Positions 8,916 through 20,762 of a DNA stretch of 29,261 nt are shown one piece after another (within the stretch, counting starts at the first letter, position 1; the number at the start of each line of letters is the position of its first letter). The notes below the pieces were generated by a model. The model searched no databases. It saw only the letters and a program-made list of their open reading frames with translations, and was not told the origin of the DNA. Origin of the DNA: Paulinella micropora (Eukaryota > Cercozoa > Imbricatea > Euglyphida). Location: contig BJOX01000005.1 of NCBI GenBank assembly GCA_009731375.1, forward strand, positions 473,563 through 502,823, written 5' to 3'. The position numbers were made by a program, and so were the translations under genes.

Positions 8916-9149
8916 TTCTTGCCTTTCCTAAAACCCAAACTAAAAACACTTTTGGAAAAACAAAAAATGCAAATCTGAGGGGGACAGGGTTGTTGTCCTA
9001 ATATTCAATTTTCGAGCGGGAATTATTAAATAATAGTTCCAGTATTAATAGTTCCCGCTTCTTTATTTGCGCAGAGAAACTCTGCAAGTGAACTGAATTG
9101 ATTGTCACTACCGGCCCACTCTGTCTGATACGGTTATTTGTGAAATGAC
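8916..9149 (-). repeat. A1 repeat, 5' end and leader of the element
   Basis: Direct repeat of 2405-2617, ending at GAAATGAC (plus strand) like A2. It lies immediately upstream of the gag ATG, so it is the 5' leader and probably holds the promoter. No specific promoter motif could be assigned. Confidence 0.8.
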
Positions 9150-9720
9150 CAGTCCTAGTACTGAGTCCTGCCGGTCCGGGCTGTGACGGTTGGTATTTGC
9201 GAATGACCACTAAAAGCAATCTACTCCGAATTTTGCGGATCATATCGACAATTGTGCGTGCGTGCTTTTTGCTTAATATTTGCTGAGCTGATCCTTGCGA
9301 ATGGGAGGCAAATGGGAGGCATCAGTAGTTAGTTGTGTTCTTTCGGCTTCCTGCGAGCAAATATTTACTTTGGAAATGTTGGCGATAGTACTGGCGATGA
9401 GAAAGAAAGAGCAGAGAGCGAAAATGCACGCAAGAACACATTTACGTGTAAAAACGAAACTTTCTGTTCTGGTAGTTTGGTGAGTTTGATGAGGGTATGC
9501 CCGTCTTGCAGGGACATGTATTCAACTAGTTATTCATGCACACATGCACTATTAGGTACCTTGCCTGTGGAAGAGCACATCGCCATGGAGTCACAGAGCT
9601 CCTCCTCAGCGTCCTGATTCTAGTGATTCTCCTACTCATCGGGTAGTTGAAATGTTTATTGGGTTTGTTATGTATATAAAAATGACATGTACTTGTACGT
9701 ATCTAACTGACGAACGTATG
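9150..9720. other. Unique DNA right of the element, no gene seen
   Basis: About 570 bp without a recognisable gene, RNA or repeat. Plus-strand frames of 62-94 codons show no domain. Before 9720 the sequence grades into CTGACGAACGTATG, where the microsatellites begin. Confidence 0.5.
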
Positions 9721-9736
9721 TATGTATGTCATACAA

Positions 9737-9767
<31 letters not shown>

Positions 9768-10091
9768 GTATGTACATACATACATATGTACATACATACG
9801 TACATACATACAACTCATACATACATATATATATATACATACATACATACATACATACAATCATACATACATACATACACACACATAGACACACACACAA
9901 ACACACACACACACACACACACATACATACATACATACATACATACATACATACATGCATGCATGCATGCATGCCATACATATGTGCATACATACATACA
10001 TACATACATACATACATACATACATACATGCATGCATACATACATACATACATACATCATACATACATACATACATACATACATACATACA

Positions 10092-10122
<31 letters not shown>

Positions 10123-10616
10123 GCTACATATACATATGTCATACATACATACATGCATACACATATACATACATATATACATACATACATACATACATAC
10201 ATACACATTCATACATTCATTCATACACATACATACATACATACATACATACATACATACATACATTACATACATTACATACATTGCATACATACATACA
10301 TACATACATACTTACATACGTGCATACATGCATGCATACATACATGCATACATACGTACATACATGCATGCATACATACACATTACACATACATACACAT
10401 GACACATACATACACACATATACATACATACATACATACATACATACTACATACATACGTACATACATGTATGTATGTATACATGCATACATGCATACAT
10501 GCATACACGCATACACACACAGACACACACACACATACATACATACATACATACATACACACACATACATACATACATACATACATACATACATACATGC
10601 ATACATAACACACACA

Positions 10617-10619
<3 letters not shown>

Positions 10620-10668
<49 letters not shown>
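10620..10668. repeat. (CA)16(CG)7 tract 1, Z-DNA candidate
   Basis: 49 bp of uninterrupted alternating purine-pyrimidine, CA followed by CG, returning to CATA. Confidence 0.85.
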
Positions 10669-10751
10669 TACATACATACATACATACATACATACATACA
10701 TACACATACACACACGAACACACACCCACACACACACACAAACACATACAA

Positions 10752-10760
10752 ACACACACA

Positions 10761-10791
<31 letters not shown>

Positions 10792-10797
10792 GCATGC
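10752..10797. repeat. (CA)n(CG)n tract 2, Z-DNA candidate
   Basis: Same CATA, CA, CG order, with about 17 bp of pure CG followed by CATGCA. Confidence 0.85.
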
Positions 10798-10849
10798 AAA
10801 TACATACATACATACATACATACATACATACATACATACACACACACAG

Positions 10850-10885
10850 ACACACACACACACACACAGACACACGCGCGCGCAT
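10850..10885. repeat. (CA)n(CG)n tract 3, Z-DNA candidate
   Basis: Shorter and interrupted by AGA steps. The CG portion is about 9 bp (10875-10883). Confidence 0.75.
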
Positions 10886-10975
10886 ACAAACACATACATA
10901 CATACATACATACATACATACATACATACATACACACACACAAACACACACACACACGCACACACACAAATATAT

Positions 10976-11100
10976 TATTCAGTGCGGACATATAGATTTG
11001 TGTATGTATGTGTGTATGAAAGGATATATTGATTTGTATGTATGTATGTATGTATGTATGTATGCATGTATGTATATTTTAGATTATGGCGGATTATTCG
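10976..11100. other. Short non-repeat island with a (GTAT)n stretch
   Basis: An AT-rich unique segment, then GTAT repeats (11037-11075) in the opposite sense to the CATA arrays on both sides, then GATTATGGCGGATTATTCG leading into family A. Confidence 0.6.
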
Positions 11101-11603
11101 GTGGCGCTGCTGGCTACTACAGCTGTGTTGGTATACATACATACATACATACATACATGCATACATACATACATATATACATACATGCATACATACATAC
11201 AGTGGCGCTGCTGGTACTGCAGCGGTGTTGGTAACATACATACATACATACATACATACACACATACATACATACATACATACATACATGCATGCATACA
11301 CACATACATACATACATGCATGCATACATACATACAGTGGCGCTGCTGGCTACTGCAGCGGTTGTTGGTAACATACACATACATACATACATACATACAT
11401 ACATACATACACACATACATACATACATACATACATGCATACATACATACAGTGGCGCTGCTGGCTACTGCAGCGGTGTTGGTAACATACATACATACAT
11501 ACATACATACATACATACACACACACACATACATACATACATACATACATGCATGCACATACATGCAGTGGCGCTGCTGGCTACTGCAGCGGTGTTGGTA
11601 ACA
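11101..11603. repeat. Family A higher-order repeat: five GC-rich cores in CATA
   Basis: A core of about 36 nt (CAGTGGCGCTGCTGG, then CTACTGCAGCGGTG, then TTGGTAAC) occurs at about 11101-11133 (divergent), 11200-11235, 11335-11372, 11450-11486 and 11566-11603. Cores are separated by 66-100 bp of CATA repeat. The core has a 6-bp stem, CGCTGC/GCAGCG. Each is bounded by ..CAG on the left and GGTA on the right. Confidence 0.9.
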
Positions 11604-12078
11604 GGCAGAGATACATACATACATACATACATACATACATACATACATACATGCATGCATAAATACATATATGCATACATACATACATACATACATACAT
11701 ACATACATACATACATACGTACATACATACATACATACATACATACATACATGCATGCATGCATGAATGCATGCATGCATACATACATACATGCATACAT
11801 GCATGCATGCATGCATACATGCATGCATACATACATACATACATGCATGCATGCATGCATACATACACATACATACATACATGCATACATGCATGCATGC
11901 ATACATACATACATACATACATACATACATACAAACATACATACATGCATACATGCATGCATGCATACATGCATGCATACATACATACATGCATACATAC
12001 ACATACATACATACATGCATGCATGCATACATGCATACATACATACATACATACATACATGCATACAAACAATCTATA
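11604..12078. repeat. (CATA)n/(CATG)n array
   Basis: Tetranucleotide repeat with frequent ATGC units. No gene. Confidence 0.9.
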
Positions 12079-12304
12079 AGGATTGCTGCTTGTTATCGTC
12101 ACAGGCTTTATGTATGTATGTATGTATGTATGTATGTTTGCATGTATGTATATTTGCATGCATGTATGTATGTATGTATGTATGTATGCATGTATGTATG
12201 TATGTGTATGTATGTACGTATGCATGCATGCATGCATGTATGTATGTCTGTATGTATGTATGTCTGTATGTATGTATGTCTGTATGTATGTATATATATA
12301 ACTT
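12079..12304. repeat. Unique island then (GTAT)n array
   Basis: A 33-bp unique island (AGGATTGCTGCTTG, then TTATCGTCACAGGC) separates CATA on the left from GTAT on the right, so the two arrays are inverted relative to each other. Confidence 0.85.
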
Positions 12305-12308
12305 TCTG

Positions 12309-13048
12309 TATGTATATATGAATGAATGAATGAATGAATGAATGCATGAATGAATGCATGAATGAATGCATAAATGAATGAATGAATGAACGAATTCACG
12401 AATGCATGAATGCATGAATGAATGAATTCACGAATGCATGAATGAATGAATGAATGAATGCATGCATGCATGAATGAATGCATGACTGAATGCATGAATG
12501 AATGAATGAATGAATGAATGAATGCATGAATGAATGAATGAATGCATGAAGGAATGCATGAATGATTGCATGAATGAATGCATGAATGAATGAATGAATG
12601 CATGCATGCATGAATGAATGAATGAATGAACGCATGAATGCATGAATGAATGAATGAATGAATGCATGCATGAATGCATGAATGCACGAATGCATGAATG
12701 AATGAATGAATGAATGAATGAATGAATGCATGCATGCATGAATGATTGCATGAATGAATGAATGAATGAATGAATGAATGAATGAATGAATGAATGAATG
12801 AATGCATGAATGAATGCATGCATGAATGAATTCATTCATTCATTCATTCATTCATTCATTCATTCATTCATTCATTCATTCATGAATTCATTCATTCATT
12901 CATGCATGCATTCATTCATGCATTCATTCATTCATTCATTCATTCACTCATTCATTCATTCATTCATTCATTCATTCATTCATTCATTCATTCATTCATT
13001 CACTCATTCATGCATTCATTCATTCATTCATTCATTCATTCATTCATG
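12309..13048. repeat. Inverted pair of arrays: (TGAA)n then (TTCA)n
   Basis: About 520 bp of AATG units, with CATG and occasional CACG variants, meets about 218 bp of CATT units. The symmetry point is GAATTC at 12828-12833. The two arms can pair for about 200 bp with mismatches. Confidence 0.9.
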
Positions 13049-14036
13049 AATGTATGTATGCATGTAGGGAGCTCTATTGCCATTAGTAGTTATCATATCA
13101 GTGGCTTATGTATGCATACATACATACATACATACATACAATACAATACATACAATACACACAATACATACAATACATACAATACATACTAAAAAATTTC
13201 CTTTCTGAATGAATGTATGAATGAATGTAGGGAGCTCTACTGCCATTAGCAGTTATCATATCGGTGACCTATGTACCAACTAAAAAATTTCCTTTCTTTT
13301 TCCTGTTGGAGTGCGGGTACATACATTGCATAAGTACATACATACAATACGTACGAACATACATACATACAACATACATACATACATACATACATACATG
13401 CATACAATACAATACATACAATACATACAATACATACAATACAATACATACAATACATACAATACATACAATACATACAATACATACAATACATACATAC
13501 ACATACATACATACATACATACATACATGCATCTTATGTACTGACTAAAAAAATTCCTTTCTTTTTCCTGTTGGAGTGCGGGTACATACTTGCATACGTA
13601 CGTACATACAATACGTACGAACATACATACATACATACATGCATACATGCATACATACATACATACATACATACATACATACATGCATGCATGCATGCAT
13701 GCATACAATACAATACATACAATACATACAAGACATACAATACATACAAGACATGCATGCATACATACATACATACATACATACATACATAAATACATAC
13801 ATGCATGCATGCATGCATACATACATACATACATACATACATACATGCATACATGCATACATACATACATACATACATACATACATACATAGATGCATCT
13901 TATGTACTGACTAAAAAAATTTCCCTTCTTTTCCTGATACATACATACATACATACATACATACATACATGCATCTTATGTACTGACAAAAAAATTTCCC
14001 TTATTTTTCCTGTTGGAATGAGGCTGCATATATACG
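13049..14036. repeat. Family B cores in CATA and ACATACAAT repeats
   Basis: The left module GTAGGGAGCTCTA...GCCATTAG occurs at 13064-13110 and 13227-13273. The right module ACTAAAAAATTTCC, then TTTCTTTTTCCTG, occurs at about 13190-13207 (partial), 13274-13320, 13533-13584, 13894-13938 and 13972-14030. Three right modules end in GTTGGARTG. The spacers are CATA and the nonamer ACATACAAT. Confidence 0.85.
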
Positions 14037-14172
14037 TACACATACATACATACATACATACATACATACATACATACATACATACATGCAGACATACATA
14101 CATGCATACATACCTACATATATACATACACACACACACATGCATACATGCATACATACATACATACATACA

Positions 14173-14203
<31 letters not shown>

Positions 14204-14621
14204 GCACACATGCATACATACATGCATACATACATACATACATGCATACATAGATACATACATACATGCATCCATACATACATACATACATACATACATA
14301 CATACATACACACACACACATGCACACATGCATACATGCATGCATACATACATACATACATACATACATGCATACATACATACTTACATACATGCATACA
14401 TACATGCATGCATGCATACATACATACATACATACATACATACATACATAAATACCTACATACATGCATGCATGCATACATACATACATACATACATACA
14501 TACATACATACCTACATACCTACATACATACATACATACATACATACATACATACATACATACGTATGTACGTACGTATGTACATACATACATACATACA
14601 TACATACATACATACACACAA

Positions 14622-14652
<31 letters not shown>

Positions 14653-14875
14653 CACACATACATACATACATACATACATACATACATACATACATACAAA
14701 CACACACACACACACACACATACACACACACACACATAAATACATACATACATACATACATACATACATACAAACACACACATACCCACACACACACACA
14801 CATACACACACACACATACACACACATACATATATACATACATACATACATGCATACATACATACATACATGCAT
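14037..14875. repeat. (CATA)n with (CA)n blocks
   Basis: Tetranucleotide repeat. (CA)n blocks lie at about 14615-14660, 14700-14737 and 14774-14828. No gene. Confidence 0.9.
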
Positions 14876-14920
14876 GTAGGTTTCTGTTACTGATTCTTCT
14901 CGCCGTCGTCCCGTTGGCGG
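14876..14920. other. Unique core between CATA and GTAT arrays
   Basis: 45 bp, starting TGTAGGTTTCTGTTACTG at the array edge and ending CCCGTTGGCGGTATG as GTAT begins. Arrays on the two sides are inverted. Confidence 0.7.
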
Positions 14921-15392
14921 TATGTATGTATGTATGTATGTAATGTAATGTAATGTAATGTAATGTAATGTAATGTAATGTAATGTCATGTAATTTAATG
15001 TAATGTAATGTAATGTAATATAATGTCATGTCACGTCATGTCACGTCACGTCACGTCACGTTACGTCACGTCACGTTACGTTACGTTACGTGACGTCACG
15101 TTACGTCACGTCACGTCACGTCACCTCACGTTACGTCACGTCACGTCACGTTACGTTACGTTACGTCACGTCACGTCACGTTACGTTACGTTACGTTACG
15201 TCACGTCACGTCACCTTACGTTACGTCACGTCACGTCACGTCACGTTAGGTTACGTTACGTTACGTTACGTCACGTCACGTCACGTCATGTTATGTTATG
15301 TTATGTTATGTTATGTTATGTTATGTATGTATGTATGTATGTATATTATGTATGTATGTATGTATGTATGTATGTATGTATGTGTGTGTGTA
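14921..15392. repeat. GTAT, then (TAATG)n, then (ACGTC/ACGTT)n, then (ATGTT)n arrays
   Basis: Pentanucleotides: TAATG at about 14940-15030, a CpG-rich CACGT/TACGT array at 15033-15287 mixing GTCAC and GTTAC units, and ATGTT at 15288-15325. GTAT follows to about 15392. Confidence 0.9.
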
Positions 15393-15407
15393 TGTATCCA
15401 TCCATCC

Positions 15408-15498
<91 letters not shown>

Positions 15499-15535
15499 CA
15501 TTCATCCATCCATCCATCCATCCATCCATCCATCC

Positions 15536-15602
<67 letters not shown>

Positions 15603-15661
15603 CATCTATCTATCTCTATCCATCCATCCGTCCATCTACCCACCCATCCATCTATCTATCC

Positions 15662-15739
<78 letters not shown>

Positions 15740-15789
15740 GTCTATCTACCTACCTATCTACCTACCTACCTACCTACCTACCTATCTAC

Positions 15790-15859
<70 letters not shown>

Positions 15860-15889
15860 GTCTGTCTATCTACCTACCTACCTACCTAC

Positions 15890-15957
<68 letters not shown>
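15393..15957. repeat. (TATC)n array with (ATCC)n and (TACC)n blocks
   Basis: Pure tetranucleotide array. Its stop-free YLSI frames produce long spurious open frames. Confidence 0.95.
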
Positions 15958-16013
15958 TTCTAGTTTCCTGCGACGCCCGCGGCGTGCACTTTATTCGTAT
16001 GGGCTTTTCAATT

Positions 16014-16054
<41 letters not shown>

Positions 16055-16199
16055 TATATATGTATATATATATATGTATGTATGTATGTATGTACGTATG
16101 TATGTATGTATGTATGTATGGGCTTTTTGTATGTATATATGTATGTATGTATGTATATATATGTGTGTATGGGCTTTCTTCGTTTGGGCTTTTCAATTT

Positions 16200-16257
<58 letters not shown>

Positions 16258-16400
16258 GTATATATATATATGTATATATATATACATACATATATATATA
16301 TGTATATATATATAAATATATATATATTAATTTGCATGTATGTATGTATGTATGTATGTATGTATGCACTTTATTCGGTTGGGCGTTTCAACTAGGTATG
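15958..16400. repeat. Family C cores separated by (TA)n and (GTAT)n
   Basis: A core containing ACTTTATTCG, TGGGCTTTTCAATTAGG and TATA occurs at about 15983-16016, 16117-16136 (partial), 16167-16203 and 16368-16398. Each full core ends TAGGTAT and passes into TA or GTAT repeat. Confidence 0.8.
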
Positions 16401-16588
16401 TATGTATGTATGTATGTATGTATGTATGTATGTATATATGTATGTATGTATGTACGTACGTACGTACGGTACGGTACGGTACGGTACGGTACGGTACGGT
16501 ACGGTACATACATACATACATACATACATACATACTATACATACATACATACATACATACATACATACATACATACATACATGCATGC
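16401..16588. repeat. (GTAT)n-(GTACG)n-(CATA)n inverted arrangement
   Basis: GTAT at 16397-16452, ACGT and GTACG pentamers at about 16452-16505, then CATA to 16585. The outer arms are mutually complementary. Confidence 0.85.
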
Positions 16589-16590
16589 AT

Positions 16591-16643
16591 AATGTTGCTC
16601 AGGTTATGGTTTGAGTTTATCTAACGTAGTTATCTACCTATTA

Positions 16644-16676
<33 letters not shown>

Positions 16677-17420
16677 CATGTTACTCAGGTTATGGTTTGA
16701 GTTTATCTAACCTAGTTATCTACCTATACACATACATACACATACATGCATACATACATACATACATACATACGTACATACATACATAATGTTGCTCAGG
16801 TTATGGTTTGAGTTTAGCTAACCTAGTTATCCACCTATTACATACATACATACATACGTACATACATACATAATGTTGCTCAGGTTATGGTTTGAGTTTA
16901 GCTAACCTAGTTATCTACCTATTAACATACATATACATGCATGCATACACACATACATACATACATACATACGTACGTACATAATGTTGCTCAGGTTATG
17001 TTTGATTTTAGCTAACCTAGTTATCTACCTATTAACATACATACATACATACATACATAATGTTCCTCAGGTTATGGTTTGATTTTAGCTAACCTAGCTA
17101 TCTACCTAGCAAACATACATACATACATACATACATACATACATACATACATACATACATACATACATAATCTTGCTCAGGTTATGGTTTGAGTTTAGGT
17201 AACCTAGTTATCTACCTATTAACAAACATACGTACATGCATACACACATACATACATACACTGTTGCTCAGGTTATGGTTTGAGTTTATCTAACCTAGCT
17301 ATCTACCTATTAGCATACATACATACATACATACACACATACATACATACATACATACATACATACACAATGTTGCTCAGGTTATGGTTTGAGTTTATCT
17401 AACCTGGCTATCTACCTAGC
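16591..17420. repeat. Family D higher-order repeat, nine copies
   Basis: A core of about 55 nt (AATGTTGCTCAGGTTATGG, then TTTGAGTTTATCTAACC, then TAGTTATCTACCTATT) starts near 16591, 16679, 16788, 16872, 16983, 17059, 17169, 17261 and 17369. Spacers are CATA repeats of about 30-60 bp. AGGTTA and TAACCT within the core can form a 6-bp stem and are conserved in most copies. Confidence 0.9.
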
Positions 17421-17485
17421 GTCATTTTTGCTCAAAGTCTCTTCCCGGTCTGAAGTCAGACCTCCGGTATCTATGCATGTATGCG

Positions 17486-17521
<36 letters not shown>

Positions 17522-17640
17522 TATATGTTATATATATATATATTTATATATATAATATAAATATATATATGTATATATATAATATACATATAAACATATA
17601 AATATTATATATATATATGTATAATACATATATATGTTAC

Positions 17641-17671
<31 letters not shown>

Positions 17672-17837
17672 CATATTATGTATATACATAATATACATAT
17701 AAATATTATATATATATGTATATATATAATATATTATATGTATATACATATATTATATATATATATATATATATATTTATTTATATATATATGTATGTAT
17801 GTATGTATGTATGAGTGTATGTATAGTATTTATGTAT
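17421..17837. repeat. Unique island then (TA)n-rich DNA
   Basis: 17421-17483 is unique (CTCTTCCCGGTCTGAAG and more). From 17484 the sequence is nearly pure AT with short TATG steps, and no gene. Confidence 0.8.
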
Positions 17838-18144
17838 GTAGGGTGGGGTGGACATAGCTGATGGAACACTCCTTAAGGGAAATCTATATATATAATATAT
17901 ATAATATACATATAAATATTATATATATATATGTATGTATGTATGAATGTATGTATGTCTGTCTGTATGTATGTATGTATGTAGGGCAGGGTGGACATAG
18001 CTGATGGAACACTCCTCAAGGGAAATCTACTAGTGTTAGCCTTCAACTGCGGGTATGTATGTATGTAATGTATCTATGTATGTATGTAAGGGACATCTAC
18101 TAGTGTTAGCCTTCAACTGCGGGTATGTATGTATGTAATGTATG

Positions 18145-18175
<31 letters not shown>

Positions 18176-18847
18176 TGTATGTATGTATGTATGTATGTAT
18201 GTAAGGGAAATCTACTAGTGTTAGCCTTCAACTGCGGGTATGTATGTATGTATGTATGTAATGTATGTATGTATGTATGCAATGTATGTATGTATGTAAT
18301 GTATGTATGTATGTAAGGGAAATCTACTAGTGTTAGCCTTCAACTGCGGGTATGGTATTGTTATGTATGTATGTCATGTATGTAATTTATGTAATGTATG
18401 TACGTACGTATGTATGTATGCATGTATGCATGTATGTATGTAATGTATGTATTAATGTATGTAAGGGAAATCTACTAGTGTTAGCCTTCAACTGCGGGTA
18501 TGTATGTATGTATGTATGTATGTAATGTATGCATGTATGTAAGGGAAATCTACTAGTGTTAGCCTTCAACTGCGGGTATGTATGTATGTATGTATATAAT
18601 GTATGTATGTATGTAATGTATGTGTGTATGTATGTATGTAATGTATGTAATATATGTATGTATGTATGTATGTAAGGGAAATCTACTAGTGTTAGCCTTC
18701 AACTGCGGGTATGTATGTATGTATGTATGTAATGTATGTATGTATGTATGCAATGTATGTATGTATGTAATGTATGTATGTATGTAAGGGAAATCTACTA
18801 GTGTTAGCCTTCAACTGCGGGTATGTATGTACTGTATGTATGTACTG

Positions 18848-18878
<31 letters not shown>

Positions 18879-18999
18879 TGTATGTAATGTATGTAATGTA
18901 TGTAATGTATGTATGTAAGGGAAATCTACTAATGTTAGCCTTTAACTGCGGGTATGTATGTATGTAATGTATGTAATGTATGTAATGTATGTATGTATG

Positions 19000-19030
<31 letters not shown>

Positions 19031-19293
19031 TGTATGTATGTATGTATGTAAGGGAAATCTACTAGTGTTAGCCTTCAACTGCGGGTATGTATGTAATTTA
19101 ATGTATGTATGTAATTATGTATGTGTATGTATGTATGTATGTATGTATGTATGTATGTATGTATCTATGTATGTATCTATGTATGTATGTTATGTATGTA
19201 TTTGTGTAATGTATGTAATGTATGTATGTATGTATGTATGTATGTATGTATGTATGTATGTATGTACGTCGTGTTAGCCTTCAACTGCGGGTA
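17838..19293. repeat. Family E higher-order repeat, ten full copies and one partial
   Basis: A 38-nt core (AAGGGAAATCTACTAG, then TGTTAGCCTTCAACTG, then CGGGTA) starts at 18018, 18088, 18203, 18315, 18463, 18541, 18674, 18787, 18918 and 19050, with a 3' partial at 19269. Two longer leaders with GGTGGACATAGCTGATGG, then AACACTCCT, precede it near 17845 and 17983. Spacers are GTAT/GTAAT repeats of 32 to 181 bp. Confidence 0.92.
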
Positions 19294-19840
19294 CATACAG
19301 TAGTATTGTAATGTATGTATGTCTGTATGTCTGTATGTATGTATGTATGTATGTATGTATGTATGTATGCATGTATGCATGCATGCATGTATGTATGTAT
19401 GTATGTATGTGTATGTATGCATGTATGTATGCATGTATGTTTGTATGTATGCATGTATATTATGTATGTTATGTATGTTATTCATGTTATGTATGTATGC
19501 ATGTATGCATGTATGCATGTATGAATGTATGTATGTATGTATGTATGTATGTATGTATGCATTCGTGCATTCATGCATGCATGTATCCAGGTATCCAGGT
19601 ATGCATGTACGCATGTACATACATACATACATACATACATACATACATACATACAGACAGACAGACAGACAGACATACATACATACATACATACATACAT
19701 ACATACATACATACATACGTGCATACATACACACTCATACATACATACATACATATATACAAACATACATACATACATGCATACATACATGCGTATGTAT
19801 GTATGTATGTATGTATGCATATGTATGTATGTAGTTACTT
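19294..19840. repeat. (GTAT)n then (CATA)n inverted arrays
   Basis: GTAT with GCAT variants to about 19612, then CATA with a (CAGA)n block at 19654-19676, then a short return to GTAT at 19795-19835. Confidence 0.9.
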
Positions 19841-19884
19841 GGGGTTATGGCAACGCTACGACCCTCCTGGTGTCTCCGGTATAA

Positions 19885-19887
<3 letters not shown>
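19841..19887. other. Unique core between GTAT and CATA arrays
   Basis: About 47 bp (GGGGTTATGGCAACGCTACG, then CCTCCTGGTGTCTCCGG). It passes into TATAATATTTACATAC. Confidence 0.65.
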
Positions 19888-19918
<31 letters not shown>

Positions 19919-20648
19919 CATACATACATGCATGCATACGTACGTACATACGTACGTACGTACGTACATACATACATACATACATACATACATACATACA
20001 TACATAACACACACACATACATACATACATACATACATACATACATACATACATACATACATACATACGCACGTACGTACGTACGAACTACGTACATACA
20101 TACATACGAACGTACGTACGTAATATACGTACGTACGTATTACGTACGTACGTACATAACATACATACACACACGTACGTACGTAGGTACGTAATATACG
20201 TACGTACGTATTACGTACGTACGTATTACGTAGGTACGTAAGTACCTACGTATTACGTACGTACCTAAGTACGTAAGTACGTACACACGTACATATACAT
20301 ATACATATACATACATACATACATACATACATACATACATACGTACATACGTACATACATACATACATACATACATACATACGTACGTACGTACGTACGT
20401 ACGTACGTACGCACGTACGTACGTACGTTCATACATACATACAGACATACAGACAGACATATGTACATACATACATACATACATACATACATACATACAT
20501 ACATACATACATACATACATACATGCATACATACATACATACATACATACATACATACATACATACATACAGACAGACAGACAGATAGACATACACACAT
20601 ACATACATACATACATACATACGTACATACATACATACATACATACAA
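19888..20648. repeat. (CATA)n with (ACGT)n blocks
   Basis: CATA arrays interrupted by CpG-rich, self-complementary ACGT repeats at about 19937-19965, 20068-20290 and 20382-20430, including TACGTATTACGTA palindromic steps. Confidence 0.92.
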
Positions 20649-20680
20649 ACGGTTTCTGTGACATAGCCCTCAACAGCGGA

Positions 20681-20727
<47 letters not shown>

Positions 20728-20731
20728 ATAG

Positions 20732-20762
<31 letters not shown>

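Larger units (their letters stand above)
2127..9149 (-). mobile_element. DIRS-order tyrosine-recombinase retrotransposon with split direct repeats (PAT/kangaroo/Ngaro-like)
   Basis: Reading the minus strand: A1 repeat (9149-8916), gag (8911-7622), pol with RT and RNase H (about 7027-5214), tyrosine recombinase (about 5213-4215), a 3' non-coding region with a GATAC array, then B1 (2698-2619), A2 (2617-2405), a 198-bp spacer and B2 (2206-2127). Order and repeat layout match split-direct-repeat elements that replicate through a circular intermediate and integrate with a tyrosine recombinase instead of a DDE integrase. No Dam-like MT domain is seen. All catalytic motifs are visible, but gag and pol contain frameshifts and one or two stops. 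The copy is probably inactive unless those are assembly errors. The outer limits are set only by where the repeats end. Confidence 0.75.
9721..10975. repeat. (CATA)n array with embedded (CA)n and (CG)n tracts
   Basis: Almost pure ACAT tetranucleotide repeat with CATG variants and, from 10500 on, blocks passing from CATA to CA to CG. Long open frames on both strands (HTYI and MYVC peptides) are artefacts of the repeat. Confidence 0.95.

Noticed and set aside
18018-19293. CRISPR-like spacing of families A, D and E (constant 36-55-nt repeats with variable spacers)
   Set aside because: The spacers are simple microsatellites, not unique sequences. There are no cas genes, and the window is eukaryotic.
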